A stretch of DNA of 64,000 nucleotides, from positions 1-64,000 of the forward strand of contig NZ_BNCD01000025.1 of the NCBI RefSeq assembly GCF_014656295.1, read 5' to 3'. The DNA comes from Streptomyces sulfonofaciens. Its GTDB lineage: Bacteria; Actinomycetota; Actinomycetes; Streptomycetales; Streptomycetaceae. Both the position numbers and the translations under genes were made by a program. This document shows positions 16,199 to 24,791 of this stretch, one piece after another (position 1 is the first letter of the stretch; each line of letters starts with the position of its first letter). The notes under the pieces are model-generated. The model was not told the DNA's origin, did not search any database, and was given only the letters and a program-made list of their open reading frames with translations.

Positions 16199-16951
16199 GG
16201 CCCGCCCGCGCCCTCCTCCTGCCGCCGGGACAAAGGCCGCAGGGACCGCAGCCCCGCCTGGACGGCGGCGCCGACCGATCGGTCCCGGCCGGACCGCGGT
16301 CCCGCGGGCTGGCTCCCGTCCGCACCCGCGCTCGCGCGTCCGTGCACCACCATGCGCGAGCGCACGCGCGTGGTGGTGCCCCATCACACCCCTCCGGCAG
16401 CCTCTGACACCCCTTTGAGGGACGGCGAAAACACCCCGCTGCCGCTGTCGCCGCCCCTGACGAGCGGCGGGCCGTCCACCTCCCGGGCGCCGTCCGGAGG
16501 CGGTCACCGCCCGGGTGCGGACGAGATCGCAGGAGGGGGCGCATCCGGTTCGCGGCCCGCACCGGGTGCACTCTCCGCTCCCACCGACTCGGCGCGGTCC
16601 GCGACGCCGACCCGCAGGAGAACGCTCCTGACACGGCGTTCGAGGATCGGCGTCTCCGAGCGAATTCGATGTGCGAACCGGGCAAAGCAACTCCCGCTTG
16701 ATCGCGGCCCTGTTCAGTGATCGACAGTCGAACATTAATCATATGAATCGGTGGGCACGTCTTTATTCTCGAACGCCCGCACTTCGTCCAGGAACCCTCT
16801 ATGGAGTTAACCGTCTGGACAGCGGCGGTCGCGGGGTTACACCCTGGATCACGTCTTCCGGAAATATGAGTGTCAGGCCATATGGGTCGAGTTCCAGGCC
16901 CACCGCCGTGGCCCGTTTCCGATGGCCCATTCTTCTCAACGGAGAGCTCCC
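16199..16951. other. Long spacer with terminator and relatively AT-rich promoter region
   Basis: A hairpin at 16344-16379 (14 of 15 paired positions) is the likely beta-galactosidase terminator. The stretch 16660-16870 is clearly lower in GC than its surroundings, with TAATCATATGAATC-like sequence at about 16736-16749, as expected for a promoter of the following operon. No gene was recognised; very short ATG frames here lack ribosome sites. Confidence 0.5.
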
Positions 16952-18571
16952 TTGGTCGAACCCAGGCCGAACAGTCCGGTCTTCGAGCAGTACGGAACAA
17001 CCGATTCGGTCACCTTCCCCGCGCCCTTCGAGGGCCCCACCGCTCCGTGTCGCCCCAGGACGCCGCACGACGGGCCCGTGCACGGCCCCTCGCCGCACGA
17101 CAGCCTGAGCACCGTCTTCGACGCGGGACGGTTCAGAAGGGACGCGCAGACCGCGGCCGGACACCTGGCGAGGAACCTGGCGGACACCTCGGTCAGGGGA
17201 CTGGACCTCGTCGACCCCGCCCTCCTGTCCAAGACGGCCCGGTCCCTGATGACCGCCGAGCGGGACGCCGTCGCGCCGTTCGACCAGGCGCGCCTCGACG
17301 CCATCCTCGATCTGTACGTCCGCACCGGGATCCAGGTCCACTCCCCGGGCTACATGGGCCGCCAGTTCTCCGGCGTCGTCCCGCTCTCCGGCGTCGTCGA
17401 CTTCGTCAGCTCGGTGGTCAACCAGCCCTCCTCCTTCTACGAGGCGGGCCAGTTGCCCAGCGTCGCCGAGCGCATCATGGCGGACGAGCTGAACAGGTTC
17501 ATCGGCTGGGCCCCGGGCACCTTCGCCATGATCACCACCTCCGGCGCCTCACTGGCCAACCTGACCGCGCTGCTCGCGGCCCGCAACAAGGCGTTCCCGG
17601 GCTTCTGGTCGGACGGCGGCCCGGCCCGCGGCGAGGGCGGGGGGCGCCCCGCCGTGGCGGTCGGCGCAGACGTCCACTACAGCGTGTCCCGCGCGGCGGG
17701 CGTCCTCGGCATCGGCGACGCCCAGATCGTCCGTCTGCCCCTCGGCCCCGACCGGCGCGTCTGCCCGCAGCGGGCGCGCGACGAGCTGGCCGAGGCGGAG
17801 CGGCGCGGTCTGAAGGTCTTCTGCCTGGTCGCCTCCGCGGGCACCACGTCCGTCGGTGCCTTCGACCCGCTGGACGAGCTCGGCGACCTCGCCCGCGACA
17901 AGGGCATGTGGCTGCACGTGGACGGCGCCCACGGCGCCAGCCTGCTCGTCTCCGACCGGTTCCGCGGCAGGCTGCGCGGCATCGAGAAGGCCGACTCCCT
18001 CGCCTGGGACGCGCACAAGATGATGTTCGTGCCCGCCCCCTGCACGCTCCTCTTCTACCGCGACGAGGCGGACAGCCTGGGTGCCTTCCGGCAGCGCGCG
18101 AGCTACGTCTTCGACGAGGAACCCGACCCCTACACCGAACTCGACAGCGGCGGCAGGAACTTCGAGTGCACCAAACGCCCGATGATCATGCCGCTGTGGA
18201 CCCTGTGGGCCGTCTACGGACCGGCGCTGTTCGCCGAGAAGATCGAGTACCTGTGCGACCTGGCGGCGGAGACCCACCGCATCCTCCTCGGCGAGCCCGA
18301 CTTCGAGGCCGTGCACCGCCCCGAGGCCAACATCCTCTGCTTCCGCCACCGCCCCGCCGGCCTGGGGGAACGGGACGTCCACCGCTTCCAGGTGGCGATC
18401 CGCAACCGCATCAAGCGCGAGGGCACCTACTTCATCTCGAAGGTGGACATCGACGGCGTCGCCGCGCTGCGCGTGGTCATGATGAACCACCAGATCACCG
18501 CTGACCACGTCAGGGCGCTGCTCGACGAGATCAGGCGGGTCGGACAGGACCTCCTCACCGCCGCCGCGTAG
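16952..18571 (+). CDS. Pyridoxal-dependent decarboxylase (group II, aromatic/diaminobutyrate type)
   Basis: About 539 residues of the fold-type I group II decarboxylase family (aromatic amino acid, glutamate and 2,4-diaminobutyrate decarboxylases). The PLP lysine is in SLAWDAHKMM, the cofactor aspartate in WLHVDGAHGAS, and the TTSGASLANLTAL and ASAGTTSVGAFDPL segments are typical. The TTG at 16952 is proposed because CGGAGAG precedes it at good spacing; an ATG at 16922 has no ribosome site. First gene of a same-strand run with an adenylating enzyme and four small related proteins. The substrate cannot be read from the sequence; an amine product is expected. Confidence 0.85.
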   Translation: MVEPRPNSPVFEQYGTTDSVTFPAPFEGPTAPCRPRTPHDGPVHGPSPHDSLSTVFDAGRFRRDAQTAAGHLARNLADTSVRGLDLVDPALLSKTARSLMTAERDAVAPFDQARLDAILDLYVRTGIQVHSPGYMGRQFSGVVPLSGVVDFVSSVVNQPSSFYEAGQLPSVAERIMADELNRFIGWAPGTFAMITTSGASLANLTALLAARNKAFPGFWSDGGPARGEGGGRPAVAVGADVHYSVSRAAGVLGIGDAQIVRLPLGPDRRVCPQRARDELAEAERRGLKVFCLVASAGTTSVGAFDPLDELGDLARDKGMWLHVDGAHGASLLVSDRFRGRLRGIEKADSLAWDAHKMMFVPAPCTLLFYRDEADSLGAFRQRASYVFDEEPDPYTELDSGGRNFECTKRPMIMPLWTLWAVYGPALFAEKIEYLCDLAAETHRILLGEPDFEAVHRPEANILCFRHRPAGLGERDVHRFQVAIRNRIKREGTYFISKVDIDGVAALRVVMMNHQITADHVRALLDEIRRVGQDLLTAAA

Positions 18572-18714
18572 CGGGAGGGCGGACGCCGCAATCCGCGCCG
18601 GCACCCATCGGAACCGGCGGAACAGGCCACCCAACATTCAGCACCACCACGCCGGGCGCATGCGTGGAAAAGCGCCGGCGGTCGAATCAAATGAGCGACA
18701 GGAGCGGTGAAGCG

Positions 18715-20271
18715 ATGACCTCAGTGTGCCCTCCAGGAACCGGGCCCATGCCCGGAGGAGACGCCCGGGAGCTGGCCTCCTGGCTGATCCCGGACTGGGA
18801 ATGGCGGCCTGATTCCATTGACGTGGTGGAGAAACTCCCGTCCTTCGCCAGCAAGCTGCGCGAGTGCGAACGGGTCTGCAATTCCCCGTACAGCGAGACC
18901 GCGCACGACATCCAGGACGCCCTGGTGCTGCGCAGGCTCCAGCAGGTGGTGAACACCGTGCTGCTGAACCCGCTGTGGCGCAGCCGGCTCGCCGGCGCGG
19001 GGATCACCAAAGCGCCGGAGAGCTACGAGGACTGGCAGCAGATCCCGACGGCCGACAAGCGGACGCAGCGCGACCTCTTCATGGGCACCAGGCCGGGCAT
19101 GGTGGTGCCGCTCGACCGGGGCGGCTTCGAGATCGTGGCCAGCGGCGGCACCAGCGACGGCAGCCCGCTGGAGACGGTGTACTCGCTGCGGGAGCTGCGC
19201 GACACCTACGAGGCCGCCGGCCGCTTCATGGGCACCTACCAGTTGGGCGAGTACCTGCGCGGCAGCGACCCCAAGTGGCTGTACACCACGCTGGCCGACT
19301 ACCAGATGTGGAGCAGCGGCACGATGGTCGGCGGTGTGCTGGCGAACGTGCCCGGGGTCAACTACATCGGCGCGGGCCCCGTCACCGCGCCCGTGCTCGA
19401 GCACATGTTCTCCTACCCGGGCCCCAAGGCGCTGATGGGCATCACCGCCGGTATCGCCATTCTGAGCGAGCTGGGCAAGGGCATGAGCCGGCAGGCCAAG
19501 GAGAGCTTCCGGGTCGCCCTCTACGGCAGCGGCGTACTGCCCAAGCGCAAGCGCGTCGAGCTGCTGGCGACCTACCCGAACCTCTCCATCCTCAGCTACT
19601 TCGCCGCCACCCAGGCCGAGACCATCGGCCTCCAACTGCGCGCGGACGACCCGGCCCTGGCCGCGGTGCCGGGGCTGCACCTGGTGGAGATCGTCGACGA
19701 GCACGGCCGGTGGGTCGAGGAGGGCCAGGAGGGCGAGCTGGTCGTCACCCGGCTGCACGCCCACGAGGCCCCCCTGCTGCGGCTGAAGCTGGGCGACCGG
19801 ATGATCAGGAGGCCCAGGACGCAGGGGCCGGGACTGAAGACCCAGCAGTTCGAGTTCGCCGGCCGCACCGGCGACATCCTGCACCTCAACGACAGCCAGT
19901 ACTCGGCCGCGCGCGCCTACGCCGCCCTCCGCGACGACCTCGGCAGGGCCGCGGCCCTGGACCTGGACGCGCTGGCCCACGAGATCCAGTTCGTGAACCA
20001 CCGCGAGGCGAAGATCCTCACCCTGCTGGTCTCGGTCGACGACGTGCACGCCGCGACCTACGCCCGCGACACCGCCTTCCCGTACGGCGTCCAGCCCCTC
20101 TTCACGGCCGCGCTGCCCCGCTCCCTGTCGCTGTTCAACGACGGCGAGGCGAACCCGGGGTCGATCGAGAGGACCGGATACGGCTTCCGGCTGGAGTTCG
20201 TGTCCAGGACGTCGCCGGAGATCGAGCGCACGGCCGTCGGCAAGGTGCCGCTGGTGCGGGACCGGGGCTGA
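18715..20271 (+). CDS. PaaK-like adenylate-forming enzyme
   Basis: About 518 residues related to phenylacetate-CoA ligase and other ANL adenylating enzymes. The ATP-binding loop is IVASGGTSDGSPLE, a variant of SSGTTGKP. Core motifs include LRLKLGDR and FAGRTGDILHLND (motif 8-like hinge) with a C-terminal domain ending RTAVGKVPLV. In the usual position of the Y-G-x-T/S-E motif there is SYFAATQAETIG. The start at 18715 has AGGAG upstream; ATGs at 18664 and 18691 lack one. It would activate a carboxylate as acyl-AMP, then transfer it to CoA, an amine or a protein; which is unknown. Second gene of the operon. Confidence 0.78.
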   Translation: MTSVCPPGTGPMPGGDARELASWLIPDWEWRPDSIDVVEKLPSFASKLRECERVCNSPYSETAHDIQDALVLRRLQQVVNTVLLNPLWRSRLAGAGITKAPESYEDWQQIPTADKRTQRDLFMGTRPGMVVPLDRGGFEIVASGGTSDGSPLETVYSLRELRDTYEAAGRFMGTYQLGEYLRGSDPKWLYTTLADYQMWSSGTMVGGVLANVPGVNYIGAGPVTAPVLEHMFSYPGPKALMGITAGIAILSELGKGMSRQAKESFRVALYGSGVLPKRKRVELLATYPNLSILSYFAATQAETIGLQLRADDPALAAVPGLHLVEIVDEHGRWVEEGQEGELVVTRLHAHEAPLLRLKLGDRMIRRPRTQGPGLKTQQFEFAGRTGDILHLNDSQYSAARAYAALRDDLGRAAALDLDALAHEIQFVNHREAKILTLLVSVDDVHAATYARDTAFPYGVQPLFTAALPRSLSLFNDGEANPGSIERTGYGFRLEFVSRTSPEIERTAVGKVPLVRDRG

Positions 20272-20386
20272 CCCGGCCGCGTCCCCGCGGTCGCCGGGCA
20301 GCGGGCCGCGGCCCCTCAACAGCCGGCCGCCGCACCGGCGGCCGGGACACCCGGGAACACGGGACACCCAGGAACAGAGGAAGCGA

Positions 20387-20833
20387 ATGACGAATGGAGT
20401 GGGCGTGAAGCCGCAAGTGAACATCGCCGTCGTCGTGGACGTCATCGGCGCGCTCTCCGACCGGAGCCTGCTGGGCGGCAACTGCTGCCTGATCGACGAC
20501 GGCCCCTTCGACAGCACCGGACAGGGCACGCACGAGCTGCACACCGCGGTAGCACCCGGCCAGGTCGTGCAGTGGTACGCGCTCGCCGTGGACCTGCAGA
20601 CCCCGGTGGAGATCAGGAACATCACCTTCCTGGGAGGCGCGGACGCGGCGGGCGGCGCAGGCCCCGGCGAGCGCGTCGTGGACGGCGACCACCTCGATCT
20701 GAACGTCTGGTCGGGCGTGGTGCCGTACTCGATGACGCGCGGGGTGCCGCACAGGTACCGCCTCGAACTGCAGATGTACGAGGGCGAGAACAGCGTGCTG
20801 CACCTGGAGACCCCCGGGCTGCTGTGCGTCTAG
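20387..20833 (+). CDS. PixA/AidA-like small protein 1
   Basis: 148 residues, no signal peptide or membrane segment. The pattern shared with three downstream proteins is a first strand NIAVVVDVIGAL, then a GQGTHEL segment at about 45-51, then a hydrophobic strand with Trp (APGQVVQWYALAVDL), and a final PHRYRLELQMYE strand. This resembles the beta-sandwich PixA/AidA inclusion-body family; that relation is by eye and needs a profile search. Contains a CC pair at about 31-32. 115 bases after the adenylating enzyme, same strand. Confidence 0.6.
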   Translation: MTNGVGVKPQVNIAVVVDVIGALSDRSLLGGNCCLIDDGPFDSTGQGTHELHTAVAPGQVVQWYALAVDLQTPVEIRNITFLGGADAAGGAGPGERVVDGDHLDLNVWSGVVPYSMTRGVPHRYRLELQMYEGENSVLHLETPGLLCV

Positions 20834-20903
20834 GCGCCTGGGTCCGGCACGCCCCGGCACGCCCCGGCACAACGGGAACGACACGGAACGAGGAAGGCGG
20901 CAC

Positions 20904-21701
20904 ATGCCCCAACAGCTAGCGATCATCGTGCTCGTGGACATCGGCAACGCGCTGGAGTCCCGGTCGCTGAAGGACAACACCTATCTCTTCGACAACATGA
21001 AACTGCACGGCTCCGAGAACCAGGGCACCGGCGACCTGGTGACCGCGATCAACGGCGCGTACTGGAGCGACGGCTCGCAGGCGAGTGAACAGGTGCTCAA
21101 CTGGCTGCCGTACAGCCTCGGCTCGATCCCGCCGACGGTGCCGCGCAGCTACCAGGCCGCCCGGACGCAGCAGGCGGACCGGCAGGCGCTTGCGGACCTG
21201 ACCGCGCTCACCGGCCGGCCCTCGTCGGACGGCGAGGACGCCGAGGCGGCGCTCAGCGCCATCAGGAAGAACGTGGGCACCCGGGTGAGGGCCGCGGGCC
21301 GCTCCCGGGCGCTCGCCGGGCAGCAGGTGCTCGACGTCACCGGCAAGGTGGTCTCCGACCACGGCCAAGGCCTGCACAACTACCCGGCACCGGTGATCAC
21401 CGACGTCTTCGGCGAGGCGGTGGACGAGAAGATCATCTACCCGGCCGCGTACGGCTCGCCGGACCTCGTGACCGACGGCTGGTACTGGTCGGCCACCGTC
21501 GACACCTCCAGGCCAGGCACCTACACCTACAAGATGAGGATCCAGTTGCACGAGCTGGTCCAGCGGGCCGGCGACTGGACCTGGGAGCCGGTCAACCTCG
21601 TCTGCGAGTCCCGGCTCCAGGTGGTCTCACAGCCGCGCCGCAACGCCTTCACGCAGGCCGGTCTGAGCTATCTGCCGCTGGCGCCGGGAGTGTCCGCGTA
21701 G
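20904..21701 (+). CDS. PixA/AidA-like small protein 2 with helical insert
   Basis: 265 residues. It begins with the shared strand (LAIIVLVDIGNALESRSLK) and an NQGTGDL version of the GQGT motif at about 39-45. About 85 Ala-rich residues follow (about 75-160), probably helical and absent from its three neighbours. The second half returns to the family pattern, with DGWYWSATVDTSRPGTYTYKMRIQLHEL. The start has GAGGAAGG upstream. The insert may be a domain between two halves of one sandwich. Third to last gene of the run. Confidence 0.6.
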   Translation: MPQQLAIIVLVDIGNALESRSLKDNTYLFDNMKLHGSENQGTGDLVTAINGAYWSDGSQASEQVLNWLPYSLGSIPPTVPRSYQAARTQQADRQALADLTALTGRPSSDGEDAEAALSAIRKNVGTRVRAAGRSRALAGQQVLDVTGKVVSDHGQGLHNYPAPVITDVFGEAVDEKIIYPAAYGSPDLVTDGWYWSATVDTSRPGTYTYKMRIQLHELVQRAGDWTWEPVNLVCESRLQVVSQPRRNAFTQAGLSYLPLAPGVSA

Positions 21702-21758
21702 CCGCCCGGCCGGGCGAGTACGAGAACGCGAACGACCACGAGAGGACATGAACGGCGG

Positions 21759-22193
21759 ATGACCACCAAACCGAGGCAGCAGAAGGCGGCGGCCCCCCGG
21801 CGCCCCATCTCGATCACCGCAGTGGTGGACTGCGTGGGCGCGCTGGCGGCCGGCAACACGCGGGGCCATGTGTACCTGTACGACACCAACAAGGCCGGCG
21901 GGTCCGCCGGTCTGGGCACCGAGCAACTGAGGACCAGGGTCACGGCGGGCGACCAGCTCCTGTGGAACGTGCTGGCGCTGGAGTGCGAGGCGTTCGTCGC
22001 CATCGACGGTATCGAGATCGACAAGGAGGTGTGCGAGCCGGTGCGCAAGGTGTACCCGGGCACGGACGTCTCCTACTGGATCGGCACCGTGAAGAAGAGC
22101 GGTACCACCGAGGTGCCGTACCAGATCAGGTTCAAGCTGGGGACGCGGGACGAGCCGCTGACCACCGCCCTCTCGCCGGCCCTGGTCGGCTAG
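21759..22193 (+). CDS. PixA/AidA-like small protein 3
   Basis: 144 residues. A basic N-terminal tail is followed by SITAVVDCVGALAAG, GLGTEQLRTRVTAGDQLLW and a closing VPYQIRFKLGT strand, the same order as its neighbours. The GQGT glycine-rich turn is GLGT here. The start follows GAGAGGAC. 57 bases after protein 2. Confidence 0.6.
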   Translation: MTTKPRQQKAAAPRRPISITAVVDCVGALAAGNTRGHVYLYDTNKAGGSAGLGTEQLRTRVTAGDQLLWNVLALECEAFVAIDGIEIDKEVCEPVRKVYPGTDVSYWIGTVKKSGTTEVPYQIRFKLGTRDEPLTTALSPALVG

Positions 22194-22233
22194 GGCGCTC
22201 AGGCAGGCTAGCGGCGCGCTCGAAGGAGAGACG

Positions 22234-22785
22234 TTGACGAACACCAAGCAGGCTGACGAACAGAAGCAGAACCCGGGCCAGCTCAACTCCGTCCAGCTCA
22301 ACATCGTCACACTGGTCAACATGGAACGGGCGACGGCGACGGGATCGCTGAACGACGCCATGTTCATGATGGACAACAGCGTCGGCGGGACGGGGCAGGG
22401 CACCCGGCAGTTGGAGACCGTCTGCAAACAGGGCCAGGTGATCAACTGGATCATCCGGCCGATCGACATGGAACGCCGGATCGACGGCACCTGGCCCCCG
22501 ATGCCCAAGATCAACAACATCGTGGTGCTGGACACCGAGACGGGGGACGAGGAGGACGTCGCCGAGCGCAAGCTCTTCACCGAGCTGAAGATCTACGGCA
22601 TGCCGGACCGGATGCGCTCGCCGTACACACCCGTCTACTACTACTGGGCGGGCACGGTCCTGAGCACCGCGCGGCCCGGGGTGTACAAGTACCGGCTGGT
22701 GGTGGAGCTGGAGCGGGAGAACTCCAAGGACAAGCTCTACCTGAACACGATCGACCACCCCTCGATCCGGGTGCTCGAAGTCTGA
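22234..22785 (+). CDS. PixA/AidA-like small protein 4
   Basis: 183 residues from a TTG start with AAGGAGAG in front. A polar Gln-rich N-terminus leads to LNIVTLVNMERATATGSL, then GGTGQGTRQLETVCKQGQVINW, the clearest copy of the family core, and a YYYWAGTVLSTARPGVYKYRLVVELE end that closely matches protein 2 (ATVDTSRPGTYTYKMRIQLHE). Last gene of the run; a terminator follows. Role unknown; self-assembly as an inclusion or particle is only an inference from the family resemblance. Confidence 0.6.
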   Translation: MTNTKQADEQKQNPGQLNSVQLNIVTLVNMERATATGSLNDAMFMMDNSVGGTGQGTRQLETVCKQGQVINWIIRPIDMERRIDGTWPPMPKINNIVVLDTETGDEEDVAERKLFTELKIYGMPDRMRSPYTPVYYYWAGTVLSTARPGVYKYRLVVELERENSKDKLYLNTIDHPSIRVLEV

Positions 22786-22823
22786 CGGCCCCCGCCTGAC
22801 GGCCCCCGCCTGGCGGCCCCTGT

Positions 22824-22863
22824 GCCCGTGCCCGGTCCGGCCTCTGCCGGGCCAGGCACGGGC
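22824..22863 (+). terminator. Terminator of the decarboxylase/PixA-like operon
   Basis: 18-base arms (16 paired) around a 4-base loop, 38 bases after the last stop codon. Confidence 0.75.
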
Positions 22864-23137
22864 GCCTGCTGGGGGACGGGGTCCCGCACCACGGGACGGC
22901 GCAGGGCCGTGCGCGCCGGTGTGCGCCGTCGGCGCGGTTGCGTGGCCGGTGTGCGCCCGGCGGCGCGGTTGCGCGGGGAGTCCGCCGCCGGCGGACCGGC
23001 GCGGACGCCGTCCCACGCTCCTCCTCCGCGCACCGGCCCCGCGGGCCCGCCGCCCGCGAGGCCCCCGCGCCCGTGCGCGGTCGCGGGGGTGGCGAGCCGG
23101 GGGAGGGCGGGTGCGCGGGGTGCGGGAGAATGGCGCC
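22864..23137. other. Spacer before recO with short direct repeats
   Basis: GC-rich, with two imperfect copies of a GGCCGGTGTGCGCC...GCGCGGTTGCG unit at about 22913-22976. No gene recognised. The recO promoter must lie here. Confidence 0.4.
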
Positions 23138-23887
23138 ATGAGCCTCTTTCGGGACGACGGAGTGGTGCTCAGGACGCAGAAGCTCGGTGAGGCCGACCGG
23201 ATCATCTCGCTGCTGACGCGCGGGCACGGTCGGGTGCGTGCCGTGGCGCGCGGGGTGCGGCGCACCAAGTCCAAGTTCGGGGCGCGGCTCGAACCGTTCT
23301 CGCACGTCGACGTGCAGTTCTTCGCCCGTGGCAGCGACCTGGTGGGCCGCGGCCTGCCGCTGTGCACCCAGAGCGAGACGATCGCTCCGTACGGCGGCGG
23401 CATCGTCACCGACTACGCTCGGTACACCGCGGGCACCGCCATGCTGGAGACCGCCGAGCGGTTCACCGACCACGAGGGGGAGCCCGCGGTCCAGCAGTAC
23501 CTGCTGCTCGTCGGCGGCCTGCGCACCCTCGCCCGCGGCGAGCACGCGCCCCACCTCGTCCTCGACGCCTTCCTGCTGCGCTCCCTCGCCGTCAACGGCT
23601 ACGCCCCGAGCTTCGGCGACTGCGCGAAGTGCGGAATGCCGGGCCCCAACCGGTTCTTCTCGGTGGCGGCCGGCGGCTCCGTCTGCGCCGACTGCCGGGT
23701 GCCCGGCAGCGTCGTGCCCTCGGCGGAGGCCCTCACCCTGCTCGGTGCGCTGCTCACCGGCGACTGGGCCACTGCGGACGCGGCGGAGGCCCGGCACGTC
23801 CGGGAGGGCAGCGGGCTCGTGTCGGCCTATCTGCACTGGCATCTGGAGCGTGGTCTGCGCTCACTACGCTATGTGGAGAAGACGTAG
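23138..23887 (+). CDS. recO: DNA repair protein RecO
   Basis: 249 residues. N-terminal OB fold (MSLFRDDGVVLRTQKLGEADRIISLLTR... pattern, with the typical GVRRTKSKFGARLEPF segment), a helical middle and a C-terminal zinc finger CAKCG...CADC at about 168-190. RecO loads RecA onto SSB-coated single-stranded DNA with RecF and RecR. The ATG at 23138 starts the conserved N-terminus; the frame is open far upstream but without similarity. 45 bases before uppS on the same strand, a common actinobacterial pair. Confidence 0.97.
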   Translation: MSLFRDDGVVLRTQKLGEADRIISLLTRGHGRVRAVARGVRRTKSKFGARLEPFSHVDVQFFARGSDLVGRGLPLCTQSETIAPYGGGIVTDYARYTAGTAMLETAERFTDHEGEPAVQQYLLLVGGLRTLARGEHAPHLVLDAFLLRSLAVNGYAPSFGDCAKCGMPGPNRFFSVAAGGSVCADCRVPGSVVPSAEALTLLGALLTGDWATADAAEARHVREGSGLVSAYLHWHLERGLRSLRYVEKT

Positions 23888-23932
23888 GAGTATGGGCGTG
23901 GACGAAGCAAGGGAAACAGGAGAGTAGGGCGC

Positions 23933-24727
23933 ATGTCAGCACGACGCGGAATCCTCGGACGGCCCCGCCGTGAGTACCGGACCCCCGAGCCGCACCCCTC
24001 GGGCGCGCGCCCGCCGAAGATCCCGGGCGAGCTGGTCCCCCAGCACGTCGCGATCGTGATGGACGGCAACGGCCGCTGGGCCAAGGAGCGCGGCCTGCCG
24101 CGCACCGAGGGCCACAAGGTCGGCGAGGGCGTCGTCTTGGACGTCCTCAAGGGCTGCCTGGAGCTGGGCGTCAAGAACCTCTCCCTGTACGCCTTCTCCA
24201 CCGAGAACTGGAAGCGGTCCCCCGAGGAGGTCCGCTTCCTGATGAACTTCAACCGCGACGTCATCCGCCGCCGCCGTGACGAGATGGACGAACTGGGCAT
24301 CCGCATCCGCTGGGTGGGCCGGATGCCCAAGATGTGGAAGTCGGTCGTCCAGGAGCTCCAGGTCGCCCAGGAGCAGACCACGCAGAACGACGCCATGACG
24401 CTGTACTTCTGCGTCAACTACGGCGGCCGCGCGGAGATCGCCGACGCCGCCCAGGCCATCGCCCGGGAGGTGGCCGAGGGCAGGCTGGATCCGGCGAAGG
24501 TCAACGAGAAGACCCTCAAGAAGTACCTCTACTACCCGGACATGCCGGACGTGGACCTCTTCCTGCGCCCCAGCGGCGAGCAGCGCACGTCCAACTACCT
24601 GATCTGGCAGAGCAGTTACGCGGAGATGGTCTTCCAGGACGTGCTCTGGCCGGACTTCGACCGCCGTGACCTGTGGCGGGCCTGCCTGGAGTACGCCTCC
24701 CGCGACCGCCGGTTCGGGAGCGCGTAG
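23933..24727 (+). CDS. uppS: Isoprenyl transferase (undecaprenyl/decaprenyl diphosphate synthase)
   Basis: A 264-residue cis-prenyltransferase that makes the lipid carrier for cell-wall synthesis. VIMDGNGRWAKERGLPRTEGH holds the catalytic Asp and diphosphate-binding residues; LYAFSTENWKR and the C-terminal DLFLRPSGEQRTSNYLIWQS are also family signatures. It has a 40-residue basic N-terminal extension, typical of Streptomyces. Downstream of recO and convergent with zur. Confidence 0.97.
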   Translation: MSARRGILGRPRREYRTPEPHPSGARPPKIPGELVPQHVAIVMDGNGRWAKERGLPRTEGHKVGEGVVLDVLKGCLELGVKNLSLYAFSTENWKRSPEEVRFLMNFNRDVIRRRRDEMDELGIRIRWVGRMPKMWKSVVQELQVAQEQTTQNDAMTLYFCVNYGGRAEIADAAQAIAREVAEGRLDPAKVNEKTLKKYLYYPDMPDVDLFLRPSGEQRTSNYLIWQSSYAEMVFQDVLWPDFDRRDLWRACLEYASRDRRFGSA

Positions 24728-24736
24728 CACTTCGAA

Positions 24737-24770
24737 GGGGCGCGGGAAACGCGTGAGCGACCCGCGCCCC
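24737..24770. terminator. Bidirectional terminator between uppS and zur
   Basis: A perfect 10-bp stem GGGGCGCGGG / CCCGCGCCCC with a 14-base loop between convergent genes. Confidence 0.65.
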
Positions 24771-24791
24771 CGCCAGGGCCCCGCAACCCCT

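Noticed and set aside
16620..16920. AT-richer stretch as an attachment site or prophage edge
   Set aside because: No tRNA, integrase, direct repeats or phage-like genes are nearby; it is better explained as the promoter region of the following operon.
22234..22785. PixA-like protein 4 as part of the recO operon
   Set aside because: A strong terminator and 350 bases separate it from recO, which belongs with uppS.
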